This document shows, one piece after another, positions 10,172-19,366 of a stretch of DNA of 64,000 bases. Positions within the stretch are counted from its first letter, which is position 1. The number at the start of each line of letters is the position of its first letter. The DNA is from Anoxybacteroides rupiense (GTDB lineage: Bacteria; Bacillota; Bacilli; Bacillales; Anoxybacillaceae), in the NCBI RefSeq assembly GCF_014196195.1, contig NZ_JACIDF010000001.1, forward strand, positions 248,001 through 312,000, in the 5' to 3' direction. Both the position numbers and the translations under genes were made by a program. The notes below the pieces were generated by a model. That model saw only the letters and a program-made list of their open reading frames with translations, searched no databases and had not been told where the DNA came from.

Positions 10172-10657
10172 TCACGAAGACGGCAAAAATGTCTTTGGCA
10201 TGACGACCGCAATCACTTCTCCTTGCGCGCAAAGAACATCATTTGCATAAACTTCTGTCTGCACTCTCCATTTTTTCGGATGTATTTCCTCCACCGTGCC
10301 GATCGCTTTGAGCGGTACCCCCTGTGGAGTGGGCTTCAGAAATTGCACATTTAAAGAAGCGGTTACAAACCGCGGCGGGGCTGTGCCATCTCCGGGCTCA
10401 TAGCCATTTTTACGATGCAGGGCCAATGCTGCTGAACCGGTTCCGTGGCAATCAATTAAGGACGCGAGCAGCCCGCCATATACAAATCCCGGAATTGCTG
10501 TATGCTCTGGACGCGGTGTATAAATAGTCACTGTTTGTTCCCCTTGCCATCCCGTCCGAAAATGATGGCCTTTTTCATTAAGACGACCGCAGCCATAACA
10601 CCAAGCAAAATCATCCGGATATTCATCTTGAATCGCGTTTACAACCTTTTCTTCCAT
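10172..10657 (-). CDS. PaaI-family hot-dog acyl-CoA thioesterase
   Basis: A 161-aa single hot-dog-fold protein. The helix region HTAIPGFVYGGLLASLIDCHG holds the PaaI/4HBT-type active site, and ASLNVQFLKPTPQGVPL forms the following strands. A CYGCG motif near residue 20 is common in one PaaI subgroup and may bind metal. The family hydrolyses acyl-CoA or aryl-CoA thioesters. It starts at an ATG behind GGGGAGAGAAG and stands alone with its own terminator. The substrate is unknown. Confidence 0.8.
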   Translation of the reverse strand: MEEKVVNAIQDEYPDDFAWCYGCGRLNEKGHHFRTGWQGEQTVTIYTPRPEHTAIPGFVYGGLLASLIDCHGTGSAALALHRKNGYEPGDGTAPPRFVTASLNVQFLKPTPQGVPLKAIGTVEEIHPKKWRVQTEVYANDVLCAQGEVIAVVMPKTFLPSS

Positions 10658-10879
10658 CTTCTCTCCCCCTTTCCATTAAGTATAGCCGAGCGGCTATAGA
10701 CAGAGCAATCTCCATTCATCTTTAGACGTACATTTTTCGTTTGTCAGCTGCTCCTATGGGAAGTCATCTTCTTTGTTTCCAAAAATGGGCCCCTTCTGCT
10801 CACGTTGAATGAAATCTGCTACACACATTTTTTATCAAAGTTCACAAAGTTGTAAGTCTTGCAGAGCAAACGGCTAATA

Positions 10880-10922
10880 AAAGGGCTGGCTTACGTTGAT
10901 ACACAACGTAAGCCAGCCCTTT
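10880..10922 (-). terminator. Terminator after the PTS IIC gene
   Basis: A perfect 19-bp stem, AAAGGGCTGGCTTACGTTG with its complement, around a 5-nt loop. It lies just past the IIC stop codon. Confidence 0.9.
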
Positions 10923-10938
10923 AACCGATTGATATTTT

Positions 10939-12201
10939 TTACGAAAACCATTTAATCAAATAGCTCAATAAAATACCAACAATACCAAAGTCTGAATCAC
11001 CAAATGTCGTGTTTTCAAACCCTAGCGACCCAAGAACTGGCAAAAGAAGCGCCGGCAAGAACGAAATGAGAAGTCCGTTGACAAAAGCCCCCAAAATAGC
11101 TCCGCGTCTGCCTCCTGTAGCATTTCCAAAGACACCTGCTGCTGCTCCTGTGAAAAAGTGGGGAATCAGTCCAGGCACGATTACCTTTAAACCGACAGCC
11201 GGCAAAATAAGCATGGAAATCATTCCAGCAACAAAGCTTGATAAAAAGCCAATAATGACGGCATTTGGTGCATAAGGAAATACAGTCGGACAATCGAGAG
11301 CAGGCTTGGCATTGTTTACGACTTTATCGGCAATCCCTTTAAAAGCGGGAACAATCTCGGCAATTAACATCCGCACTCCAGCAAGCACCACATATACGCC
11401 AGCAGCAAATGTAATTCCTTGCATTAACGAGAAAACAAGAAAATTGACGCCGCCGCTTAACTGTGTTTCAACGAACTCTTTGCCCGCCAATGGTACAACA
11501 ATCAGAAATAAGATCGTCATCGTCAGCGACATCGCTACGGACGTATCACGCAAAAAGCTCAACGATCTTGGTACGCGCAAATCCTCAGTAGAGCGCGCTT
11601 TATTGCCAAAGCGCTTGCCGATCCATGCAGACGCAAAATATCCGACAGATCCAAAATGCCCTAAAGCAACTTGATCTGTCCCGGTCACTTGACGCATATA
11701 TGGCTGAAGCAGGGCCGGCATGAATACCATCAAGGCGCCGAGAATAATCGAACCGATCACGACAAGAAGAGTTCCAGCAACACCGCTTGTTGCCAGCACT
11801 GCTGAAATTAAGCAAGCCATAAATAACGTATGATGTCCAGTTAAAAAAATGTATTTAAAACGGGTAAACCGAGCAAGAAGCAGGTTGACAATCATCCCAA
11901 ACAGCATAATGAGCGCCGTTTCTTTGCCAAATGTTTGCTGGGCAATTGCGACAATCGCTTCATTATTCGGAATGACCCCTTGAATCGCAAAAGCTTTTTC
12001 AAATAATTTGCCAAACGCATCAAGTGATTGGATCAGAATCGCGGCACCGCCGTTGAGAAGAATAAATCCCATAATGGTTTTTAACGTTCCTGAAATAATG
12101 TCAGAAACACGCTTTTTTTGCAGCACAAGCCCCAAAAACGCGAACAACCCCACTAAAATGGCTGGTGATCCCAAAATATCCTTCATTAATAAATCTAACA
12201 T
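10939..12201 (-). CDS. ulaA: PTS system IIC component, ascorbate (UlaA/SgaT) family
   Basis: A 420-aa polytopic membrane permease with about 11 hydrophobic segments. It has the UlaA-type ILLNGGAAILIQSLDAFGKL and the TGTDQVALGHFGSVGYFASAW segment. It would import L-ascorbate or a related sugar acid while phosphorylating it, using the IIB protein encoded just upstream. No IIA, lactonase or decarboxylase genes lie in the neighbourhood, so it must borrow a IIA from elsewhere. GGGGGAGAGGCGG precedes the ATG. The family is clear; the substrate is inferred from the family. Confidence 0.88.
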   Translation of the reverse strand: MLDLLMKDILGSPAILVGLFAFLGLVLQKKRVSDIISGTLKTIMGFILLNGGAAILIQSLDAFGKLFEKAFAIQGVIPNNEAIVAIAQQTFGKETALIMLFGMIVNLLLARFTRFKYIFLTGHHTLFMACLISAVLATSGVAGTLLVVIGSIILGALMVFMPALLQPYMRQVTGTDQVALGHFGSVGYFASAWIGKRFGNKARSTEDLRVPRSLSFLRDTSVAMSLTMTILFLIVVPLAGKEFVETQLSGGVNFLVFSLMQGITFAAGVYVVLAGVRMLIAEIVPAFKGIADKVVNNAKPALDCPTVFPYAPNAVIIGFLSSFVAGMISMLILPAVGLKVIVPGLIPHFFTGAAAGVFGNATGGRRGAILGAFVNGLLISFLPALLLPVLGSLGFENTTFGDSDFGIVGILLSYLIKWFS

Positions 12202-12221
12202 CCGCCTCTCCCCCTTGTTGT

Positions 12222-12489
12222 TTATACATACTGCTGTAAGACGGATTTCAACTCTTGCATGTCGAAAATATTGGCTAGTTTAGCGACTGCCCTTGTTCCG
12301 TCGTCAAGGACATCCATTAAATCCTTCGCACCGACGTACAGATCCGCTTTTTCGGTTTTGCTTGCAGCTAAATCTGTATGGGACACATCGGCCTCAATTC
12401 CCAGATCCTGTAAAGAGTTTTTCGCATTTAACTCGATCATAAAGCTGCTGCCAAGCCTATTGCCGCAGACCACCAAAATTTTTTTTCAT
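12222..12489 (-). pseudogene. ulaB: PTS IIB component (UlaB/SgaB type), frameshifted in a poly-A tract at its start
   Basis: The frame encodes VVCGNRLGSSFMIELNAK, the P-loop of ascorbate-type IIB proteins with the phosphorylated cysteine, over a normal length of about 88 residues. The only well-placed start is the ATG at 12487-12489, 8 nt behind AAAGGAGGTG. It is followed by eight A residues, which put it out of frame with VVCGN and lead to a TAG after ten codons. Seven A residues would give M-K-K-I-L-V-V-C-G-N, the family N-terminus. An in-frame TTG at 12476 has no ribosome binding site at a usual distance. This may be a mutation, a sequencing error, or slippage-dependent expression. Confidence 0.75.
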
Positions 12490-13186
12490 CCTTTTCACCT
12501 CCTTTCGTCTGCTAAAGACGCAACGGGACTTCGCCTTTTCACATTCGAAACTGAAACTCGATGGTTAGGGTTAAGCGTTTCATTGATCGATTGCTAGAAG
12601 CGGCGGTTGTTCAGACCTGGCCGCATAAACGGGCCATAAAGCAAGCTGCAAACTGCTGACCTTCCCAAAATTATTCTTGTATTTTATCTACCATACATTT
12701 CAAAAGTCACATACCTAGTGCGCGTGATCCACTGCAAATAAACGGATAAGATCGCCTTTATTTCCTAACAGCGCCGCCTATTATGAAAGCGCTTTTAAAT
12801 AGAGACGGGAGGTTACTGCTGCTCAAATGATGACCTTACGTACGTGATGTTTTCACCTTGTTAGATCCCCCGGCCGATTGCTTTTTTTGATGATGGTTTG
12901 TCATGTAACCGTTATGCAATTACATGCAGCCATATCCATCGTCGCTTTTCAATATGCAACACAATCCATAAAATGAATGTGGGTTAAAGAAAGCGAGTCA
13001 GTCAGCAGAGAACGCTCTTCTCCTCTTGCCTAAGAAAACAGAAAGAGGGACATGCCATAAAAATCGGCTTGAGCTATTTTCTTATTTTCATATGTATGAC
13101 ATGATGGTGAAAATATTAATCTTAATAGAAATCCCCTTCGTATCCACAGCATTTTATACCCATACAGAAGTCGAAAACTCAAACAG
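12490..13186. other. Intergenic region upstream of the PTS genes
   Basis: Contains a cre-like site at 12784-12797 and a weak copy of the dispersed repeat near 12607. No gene was recognised. Confidence 0.5.
12784..12797. promoter_or_regulatory. cre-like catabolite response element
   Basis: TGAAAGCGCTTTTA differs from the Bacillus cre consensus TGAAAGCGYTTTCA at one position. It lies about 300 nt upstream of the PTS IIB start, consistent with CcpA control of sugar uptake. Confidence 0.5.
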
Positions 13187-13224
13187 AAAAAGGGCGTTCC
13201 CACAAAATTATGGGCCCCCCTTTT
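13187..13224 (-). terminator. Terminator of the opp operon
   Basis: An imperfect stem (AAAAGGG, CCCA / TGGG, CCCTTTT) just past the oppA stop, followed on the minus strand by T residues. Confidence 0.55.
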
Positions 13225-13241
13225 CCTTCAGCGGTTCTATT

Positions 13242-15029
13242 TTATTCAGTTTCTGGTTTTTCCGCTGTTACTCCTACTTCTTTCCATTTCCAGTTGAATG
13301 GATCGATATCAGCCGTAAAGTTTTTCACGCGATTATTCACAGCAAATATTTGTGAACGATATAAGGTTGGAATCACCGGCACTTCTTCATTCATTAATTC
13401 TTGCCATTGGTTATAAATACCTTTCCGGTATTGTTTATCGAAGGCTTGTTCAGAATGGCCTTTTTCAAGCAATTCATCATTTTTTTCGTTCACCCACCGA
13501 GAATAGTTGAACATAACATTGCGGCCGTATAGCCCGTACGGGTCGACATCGGTCCCTGTTCCCCATGCCGCTGCAAAGATATCCACTTTTGGATCGTCTT
13601 TTTCAACCATATCGTAAAATGAATTAAACTCTGCTAAACGGCCATCCACAAGCTGCACATTCAAACCGACTTCCTTCCAGCATTGGATATAAAACTTAGC
13701 AAGCGGTTCCGCAATATCTCCTCCACTCATTGAAAGGAAATTGATTGTAAATTTCTTTCCATCTGGATCTTCGCGAAGACCATCCCCATCTTTATCTTTA
13801 TAGCCCGCTTCATCTAACAGTTTTTTCGCTTTCTCAGGATTATATGAATATCCTTTTGCATTTTCGTCATGATAGCCTGGAAATGATGGCGGAATGAGTG
13901 TAGTGGCCGGGAAGCGGAGCCCATGATATAGTTTGTCGGCAACCGCCTGATTGTCAATGGCGTACGCCATTGCTTGGCGCAGCTTTTTATTTTGGAATTT
14001 CGGATTATCCATGACATTTTCTTGTTTTTCTGCATCCCAATGCCCCAGCTTAAATCCAATATAATTATAGGCTAACTCAATGTTGCCAACGAATTGAATA
14101 TTTTTTGTTCCTTTTGCGCTGACATATTGATCAGTTGGAAATTGTGCAACATCGATTTCTCCTTTTTTTAATGCCTGCAACACAACTTTTGGATTGACAA
14201 CTTTAACGATAACGCCTTTTAAGTTCGGCTTTCCGCCGTAATAATCATCATTGCGTACAAGTTCAACCGACTCACCCGGAACGATCTTTTTCACTTTGAA
14301 TGGCCCGAAACCGATCGGGTTTTTGCGGATTTTATCGGATTGCGCCATTTGTTTGATTGGAATATCTTTTAAATAATGCTTGGGCAATGGATATGCCCAA
14401 ATGCCTGTTAAGATGGACGGGTTTGCATGCTTATATGTGATGGATAATGTTTTGTTATCGATCACTTTAATTCCAGAAATATTCGCTGCTTTTCCCGCAT
14501 GATATTCATCCATGCCAACAATGTCCTGAATGAGTGCGTCTCCGTAGCGGACACCTGTATAATCCTTATGGCCAATGACTAAATAGGCATACTCTAAATC
14601 TTCTGCTTTAACAGGTTCTCCATCATGCCAGTTGACATTGTCTTTAATTTTAATCGTGATCGTTTTTTTATCATCAGAAAGCTCATACGTTGCGGCACCG
14701 TCATTCGTAATTTCATAATCCCCGTTTACATGGAACAGTGACTCATCAAAAAAATGTAAAATTTCCACATCTGGCTGGCCTTGATAAAATGCATAATTCA
14801 GCGTTCCTTCAAAAGGCGTATCGTAAACAAGCCCATACGTCAACACCCCGTCAACAATCTTGCCATCGTTTTTGACCGCCATGGGGAAGTTTCCGATCGT
14901 TTCTTTTTGCGTTGTCTGCGTGTTTTTGCTATTCTTTCCATCGCTGCTTGTTGTGCTGTTTGTGCAAGCCGCTAGCAAAATCGAAAAACCGACTAACAAG
15001 CTTAAAAGCTTCCCATACCTTTTTTTCAA
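13242..15029 (-). CDS. oppA: Oligopeptide-type ABC transporter substrate-binding lipoprotein
   Basis: A 595-aa SBP family 5 protein. The signal peptide ends in the lipobox LLAAC (Cys22), so it is anchored to the outer face of the membrane. Typical SBP_5 stretches include YTYLVIGHKDYTG-like loops, WHDGEPVKAEDLEYAYLV and NKKLRQAMAYAIDNQAVADK. The start is a TTG (15029) behind AAGGGGGAAATGGACA; a nearby ATG is out of frame. It is the last gene of a D-F-B-C-A operon. It should capture peptides, though nickel or opines are handled by relatives. The symbol is by family (opp/app). Confidence 0.85.
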   Translation of the reverse strand: MKKRYGKLLSLLVGFSILLAACTNSTTSSDGKNSKNTQTTQKETIGNFPMAVKNDGKIVDGVLTYGLVYDTPFEGTLNYAFYQGQPDVEILHFFDESLFHVNGDYEITNDGAATYELSDDKKTITIKIKDNVNWHDGEPVKAEDLEYAYLVIGHKDYTGVRYGDALIQDIVGMDEYHAGKAANISGIKVIDNKTLSITYKHANPSILTGIWAYPLPKHYLKDIPIKQMAQSDKIRKNPIGFGPFKVKKIVPGESVELVRNDDYYGGKPNLKGVIVKVVNPKVVLQALKKGEIDVAQFPTDQYVSAKGTKNIQFVGNIELAYNYIGFKLGHWDAEKQENVMDNPKFQNKKLRQAMAYAIDNQAVADKLYHGLRFPATTLIPPSFPGYHDENAKGYSYNPEKAKKLLDEAGYKDKDGDGLREDPDGKKFTINFLSMSGGDIAEPLAKFYIQCWKEVGLNVQLVDGRLAEFNSFYDMVEKDDPKVDIFAAAWGTGTDVDPYGLYGRNVMFNYSRWVNEKNDELLEKGHSEQAFDKQYRKGIYNQWQELMNEEVPVIPTLYRSQIFAVNNRVKNFTADIDPFNWKWKEVGVTAEKPETE

Positions 15030-15044
15030 TGTCCATTTCCCCCT

Positions 15045-15953
15045 TTATCCTAGCCGCTGTCTCGCGTCAGCTGCTCTTTTTAATGCTTGACCAATAAAAT
15101 TTATGCACAGCATGATCACTAAGATTAGCAATGATGCCGGAAGCCATACCCACCATTTATTTTGTAAAACATCCGGATTTGTCGCATAGCTTACTAGTGT
15201 GCCAAGGCTCGGTGTGCTTTCGGGCAGCCCAAATCCTAAGTAGCTCAATCCGGATTCGATGCCAATATTCCCAGCGAGATTTAGCGTTAAATTCACAATG
15301 ATGATCGAACTTAAATTGGGCAAGATTTCGCGTATCATAATTTTCCAATCCGGAGTGCCGAGTGTTTTTGAAGCACTGACATAATCCAGCTCCCTTTCAG
15401 CCAATGTTTTAGCTCTAATCAACCGCGCTTTCCCAGTCCACAAAAAAGCGCTCATGATTAAAATAAATGTAAAGACATTATACTTTGGTACAATCGCTAC
15501 AAAAACGATGACAAGCATTAAAAAAGGCAAAACCAAAATAAAATCAATGATACGCATAATCACATTGTCAATGATCCCGCCATAGTATCCAGCAATTAAC
15601 CCTATGGCAAGGCCAATGAAGCCGGTCAAAAGTGTAATGAGCAAACCAATTGTAAAGGAATTTCGGGCGCCAATAATCAATTGACCCAAAATATCTCGTC
15701 CTCCATAATCGGTGCCTAACCAATGTTCCGCAGAAGGCGGCGCGTAGATAGACAGTAAATCCACTTTCACAATTTTGTCTTGATCTAAAAAAAGCGCAGA
15801 TCCATAGACGATAAGAAGAATGCACGAAAGAACAACGAGAGAAATAAGCGCTAGCTTATCTTTTATCATTTCACGCCATAATATGAAGAGGCTTGACGGA
15901 CTTTGACTAACATCCTTCGCTATTTGCTGAGAATCATTCAAATTTGCCCTCAT
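15045..15953 (-). CDS. oppC: Oligopeptide ABC transporter permease (OppC type)
   Basis: A 302-aa permease with about six membrane segments and the BPD transporter EAA-type loop ASKTLGTPDWKIMIREILPN that contacts the ATPases. Start 15953 is chosen because AATGGAGGAACG lies just upstream of the ATG; the longer frame from 15980 would overlap oppB by 8 nt without a ribosome binding site. The next gene, oppA, starts 15 nt downstream. It forms the membrane channel together with OppB. Confidence 0.85.
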   Translation of the reverse strand: MRANLNDSQQIAKDVSQSPSSLFILWREMIKDKLALISLVVLSCILLIVYGSALFLDQDKIVKVDLLSIYAPPSAEHWLGTDYGGRDILGQLIIGARNSFTIGLLITLLTGFIGLAIGLIAGYYGGIIDNVIMRIIDFILVLPFLMLVIVFVAIVPKYNVFTFILIMSAFLWTGKARLIRAKTLAERELDYVSASKTLGTPDWKIMIREILPNLSSIIIVNLTLNLAGNIGIESGLSYLGFGLPESTPSLGTLVSYATNPDVLQNKWWVWLPASLLILVIMLCINFIGQALKRAADARQRLG

Positions 15954-15972
15954 AATCGTTCCTCCATTTGTA

Positions 15973-16941
15973 CTATTCAATTCTAATGCGCGGATCTACA
16001 GCACTTAAAATGATGTCGGATAACAAAGTTCCTATTAATGTCGCCAAACCTGAAATCATGACAAGTGCTGTGACTACGCTATAATCGCGCTGCATAATGG
16101 ATTGAAGGAACAGCTGTCCTAGCCCCGGATAGCTATAAATAGATTCTAAAAATATGGAACCGCCAATAAGCCCCGTAATTTCATACCCTAAAAAAGCGGC
16201 AATCGGTAAAAATGAATTGCGTAAAATATGATGAGAGTAAATTTTCGATTCCGGTATCCCCTTGGCTCGCGCTGTTTTCACAAAATCTTTAACCTTCGTA
16301 TCGATAATCTCACTTCGCAAATATTGAATAATACCAACCGTGCCAATAAGAGCACCAGACAAAGCCGGCAGAAGGAGATGATAAAATTTATTGATATAAT
16401 AGTCCAATGTCCCCTTCTCTACTTGAATATCGACACTTCCTCCCGTTGGAAACCACCCTAGCTTAAATCCAAATACAAACAGCATAACTAAGGCAAAAAT
16501 AAATAATGGTGTAGCAAAACTAACATAGCTATAACCAACAATGAGTTTGTCCGCCCAAGAATCTTGCCAACGCCCGGAAACCAATCCTAATGGTATGGCA
16601 ATAAGATAGGTAAGCAATAGAACGCACGCGGATAATAAAAGAGTATTGGCCAATCTGCCGGATAGAAGATCTGTTACGGGCTGTTGATGAATATACGAAA
16701 GACCAAGATCTCCATGCAAAAGATTTTTCACCCATCTTACGTATTGAATATGAACAGGATCATTTAATCCGAGCTTTTCCCGCATTTCCATTAACGTATT
16801 GGCGTCCATCTTTGGAGATTGGGCCAACTGTCCAGTAAGCGCGTCACCCGGCATTGCTTTAGCTAATGCAAAAACGAGAATACTCAAAATCAATAATTGA
16901 GGAATCATCATCATGATTCGTCGCAATATAAACTTCAGCAT
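15973..16941 (-). CDS. oppB: Oligopeptide ABC transporter permease (OppB type)
   Basis: A 322-aa permease. The N-terminus MLKFILRRIMMMIPQLLILS is the first membrane helix of the OppB/DppB family, and VKTARAKGIPESKIYSHHIL is the EAA loop. The ATG at 16941 follows AGAGGAAGTCGAAAC, whereas the longer frame from 16971 has no such site. It sits between oppF (16-nt gap) and oppC (19-nt gap), within one transcript. Confidence 0.86.
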   Translation of the reverse strand: MLKFILRRIMMMIPQLLILSILVFALAKAMPGDALTGQLAQSPKMDANTLMEMREKLGLNDPVHIQYVRWVKNLLHGDLGLSYIHQQPVTDLLSGRLANTLLLSACVLLLTYLIAIPLGLVSGRWQDSWADKLIVGYSYVSFATPLFIFALVMLFVFGFKLGWFPTGGSVDIQVEKGTLDYYINKFYHLLLPALSGALIGTVGIIQYLRSEIIDTKVKDFVKTARAKGIPESKIYSHHILRNSFLPIAAFLGYEITGLIGGSIFLESIYSYPGLGQLFLQSIMQRDYSVVTALVMISGLATLIGTLLSDIILSAVDPRIRIE

Positions 16942-16957
16942 GTTTCGACTTCCTCTC

Positions 16958-17884
16958 TCACAAAATAGCAACAGAATGTGTGTCTGAGATGCGCTTTAAC
17001 GGATAAGCCTTCCCTTCCGCATTAAAATAACGCTGCCAAGAAAGCTTATATTCTTTTTCAACGTGCTGGCGAAGCTTTATTTGTTCTTGTTTTTTTCGAG
17101 GATCGACATTAGGAATCGCCGAAATCAGCCGTTTGGTGTAAATATGCTGCGGATTGTTGAATATCTCCTGGCTTGCGCCTTCTTCAACAAATTGTCCTCT
17201 ATACATAATCCCGATACGGTCACACATGTGACGGATAATCCCTAAATCATGACTAATAAACAAATATGTTAGCTGAAATTCTGTTTGAATGTCTTTCATA
17301 AAATTTAACACTTGAGCTTGTACAGATACATCTAAAGCTGACACAGGTTCATCTGCAATAATCAGTTTGGGATGAAGCGTTAAAGCGCGCGCAATGCCAA
17401 TGCGTTGCCGCTGTCCTCCAGAAAACTCATGCGGATATTTATAGATAGAATCCGGATGAAGGCCTACTCTCTCGATTAGATACTGGACTTTTCGTTTTTC
17501 TTCTTGAGGAGATAGCTTTTCAAAATTGCGTATCGGTTCGGCAATAATATCAAGAACTCGTTTTTTAGGGTTAAGCGATGAATATGGATCCTGAAAAATC
17601 ATTTGAATGTCTTTGCGATGATATGACCGTTCACGGCGATTCAGTTTTGCAAGATCCTTGCCCTCTAGTAAAATCTCCCCCGCTGTTGCTTTGATTAAGC
17701 CAATTAACGTTCGCCCTGTTGTCGTTTTGCCACATCCCGATTCGCCGACCAATCCGTATGTCTCTCCTCGGTTCAATTGAAAGCTTATATCATCGACCGC
17801 TTTTACATGGCCGACTACTCTGCGAAAAAAACCACTACGAATCGGATAATATACTTTTAAATGATTGACTTTAAGAAATTCCAT
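16958..17884 (-). CDS. oppF: Oligopeptide ABC transporter ATPase (OppF type)
   Basis: A 308-aa ABC ATPase with Walker [14 protein letters not shown], signature [14 protein letters not shown], Walker B LIIADEP and an H-loop in [19 protein letters not shown] is the OppF/DppF Q-loop form. The C-terminal tail with PNVDPRKKQ is the usual oligopeptide extension, which in relatives can carry an iron-sulfur site. It overlaps oppD by 14 nt, which implies coupled translation. Confidence 0.88.
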   Translation of the reverse strand: MEFLKVNHLKVYYPIRSGFFRRVVGHVKAVDDISFQLNRGETYGLVGESGCGKTTTGRTLIGLIKATAGEILLEGKDLAKLNRRERSYHRKDIQMIFQDPYSSLNPKKRVLDIIAEPIRNFEKLSPQEEKRKVQYLIERVGLHPDSIYKYPHEFSGGQRQRIGIARALTLHPKLIIADEPVSALDVSVQAQVLNFMKDIQTEFQLTYLFISHDLGIIRHMCDRIGIMYRGQFVEEGASQEIFNNPQHIYTKRLISAIPNVDPRKKQEQIKLRQHVEKEYKLSWQRYFNAEGKAYPLKRISDTHSVAIL

Positions 17885-18893
17885 ATTTCATGTCCCCTAT
17901 ATGGTCATGTGGAAAGTGAAAGTTTTTATAGCAAATGCAACGTACAAAATGCCCCGGTTCCACTTCTCGCAAAATCGGCTGCTCTTCATGTTCTGATTCA
18001 TCGATCCATCCAATTCTTGAGCGAAATCGGCATCCCGTTCTTGGCAATTTTTGAAGCGGCGGAACGATGCCTTGGATGACATGAAGCCTTTCTTTTGGAT
18101 GTTGGGCAGATGGGATGGACTGGAGCAATGAACGTGTATACGGGTGCAAAGGGCGATCAAATAGCGTATAAACATCCGCCATTTCAACAATTTCACCTGC
18201 ATACATCACCGCTACACGATCCGCCATTTCCGCTACCACTCCTAAATCATGCGTAATTAAAACAATGCCTGTATTCATCTGCTGCTGGAGTTCTCTTAAT
18301 AGATCCATAATCTGTGACTGAATCGTGACATCTAATGCTGTTGTCGGCTCATCCGCAATGATTAATGAAGGGTGACAAGCAATCGCCATCGCAATGACAA
18401 TTCTCTGTCTCATTCCCCCCGACAGCTCATGCGGGTACCGATGATATACTTGATTTGGATTAGGAATGCCAACACGTTCTAACAACTCTATCGTACGGCC
18501 TCTTTTTTCTAGCGAAGAAAGAGACAGATGAAAATCCATTCCTTCTTCAATTTGTCTTCCTACCGTCATGAGCGGATTGAGAGCGGTAAGCGGATCTTGA
18601 AAAATCATCCCTATATCCTTTCCGCGAATTTTATTTAGTTCATGGACAGATAATGATAACAAATCGGTTCCATGAAACAGAATCTTTCCTTCTAATTTCG
18701 TTTTTGCAGGCGGATGCAACCCCATAATGGATAGAGCCAAGGCACTTTTGCCGCAGCCTGACTCGCCCACAACAGCAAGCACCTCATTTTTGTGAACATT
18801 GAGCGATACCCCATCAACTGCAGCATAATAGGCATCATGAACCCGAAAGGAAACTCGTAAGTTTTCGATTTGTAAAACTGGCTGGTTAGACAA
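17871..18893 (-). CDS. oppD: Oligopeptide ABC transporter ATPase (OppD type)
   Basis: A 340-aa ABC ATPase, first gene of the operon. Walker A is GESGCGKSALALS, the Q-loop FQDPLTALNPL, the signature LSGGMRQRIVIAMA, Walker B LIIADEPTTALD and the H-loop LITHDLGVVAEMAD. The C-terminal extension contains CRFRSR and a RCI segment, like the oligopeptide family tail. Translation starts at a TTG 7 nt behind GGAGGTGATGAT. A plausible sigma-A promoter lies about 70 nt upstream in a very AT-rich stretch. Confidence 0.88.
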   Translation of the reverse strand: MSNQPVLQIENLRVSFRVHDAYYAAVDGVSLNVHKNEVLAVVGESGCGKSALALSIMGLHPPAKTKLEGKILFHGTDLLSLSVHELNKIRGKDIGMIFQDPLTALNPLMTVGRQIEEGMDFHLSLSSLEKRGRTIELLERVGIPNPNQVYHRYPHELSGGMRQRIVIAMAIACHPSLIIADEPTTALDVTIQSQIMDLLRELQQQMNTGIVLITHDLGVVAEMADRVAVMYAGEIVEMADVYTLFDRPLHPYTRSLLQSIPSAQHPKERLHVIQGIVPPLQKLPRTGCRFRSRIGWIDESEHEEQPILREVEPGHFVRCICYKNFHFPHDHIGDMKYGIS

Positions 18894-18951
18894 ATCATCA
18901 CCTCCATATCAGAGATTAAAAAGTCTTTTTTTTCTGAATATTTTTATTGAT

Positions 18952-18979
18952 ATATTATTACATTAATATAAAAAATCAA
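18952..18979 (-). promoter_or_regulatory. Probable sigma-A promoter of the opp operon
   Basis: On the minus strand, TTGATT and TAATAT are 16 nt apart about 60 nt before the TTG start of oppD, in an AT-rich region. Confidence 0.4.
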
Positions 18980-19332
18980 ATATTTTTTAGTAAATATTCC
19001 TTAATTTCTCAATATATCTAAATATAATCTATTTCATTGCACCTAAATCCCTGTTTATTTCTCAACATGTTAAAAGATGACGTCCTCCATAAAAGCGAAC
19101 TTCGATATAGATACAAGCGGCTCTCCAAGCATCTGTAAATGTTTTTCGTCGTTCTTTCCGTTCATAAGCCGGATGACTAAACCACACCTCTTCACAAAAC
19201 AAAATCAGAAATAGAGCTGAAAGTGGCGTTGCTCCAACCTTGTTCACGCAGCTGCATCCCCAAAAAAGATCAGTCACTAAGATTCTTCTGAACGTGGAAT
19301 TCGTTTCATTTTTAATGATGTAAATAAAGCAA
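18980..19332. other. Intergenic region
   Basis: Very AT-rich near the opp promoter. No supported gene; the 71-codon minus-strand open frame lacks a ribosome binding site and family features. Confidence 0.45.
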
Positions 19333-19361
19333 AAATCCCCCTTTCGTGATCGAAAGGGGGA
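19333..19361 (-). terminator. Terminator of the chemoreceptor gene
   Basis: A perfect 10-bp stem CCCCCTTTCG/CGAAAGGGGG with a TGAT loop, followed by ATTTTT on the minus strand. Confidence 0.9.
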
Positions 19362-19366
19362 ACAGG

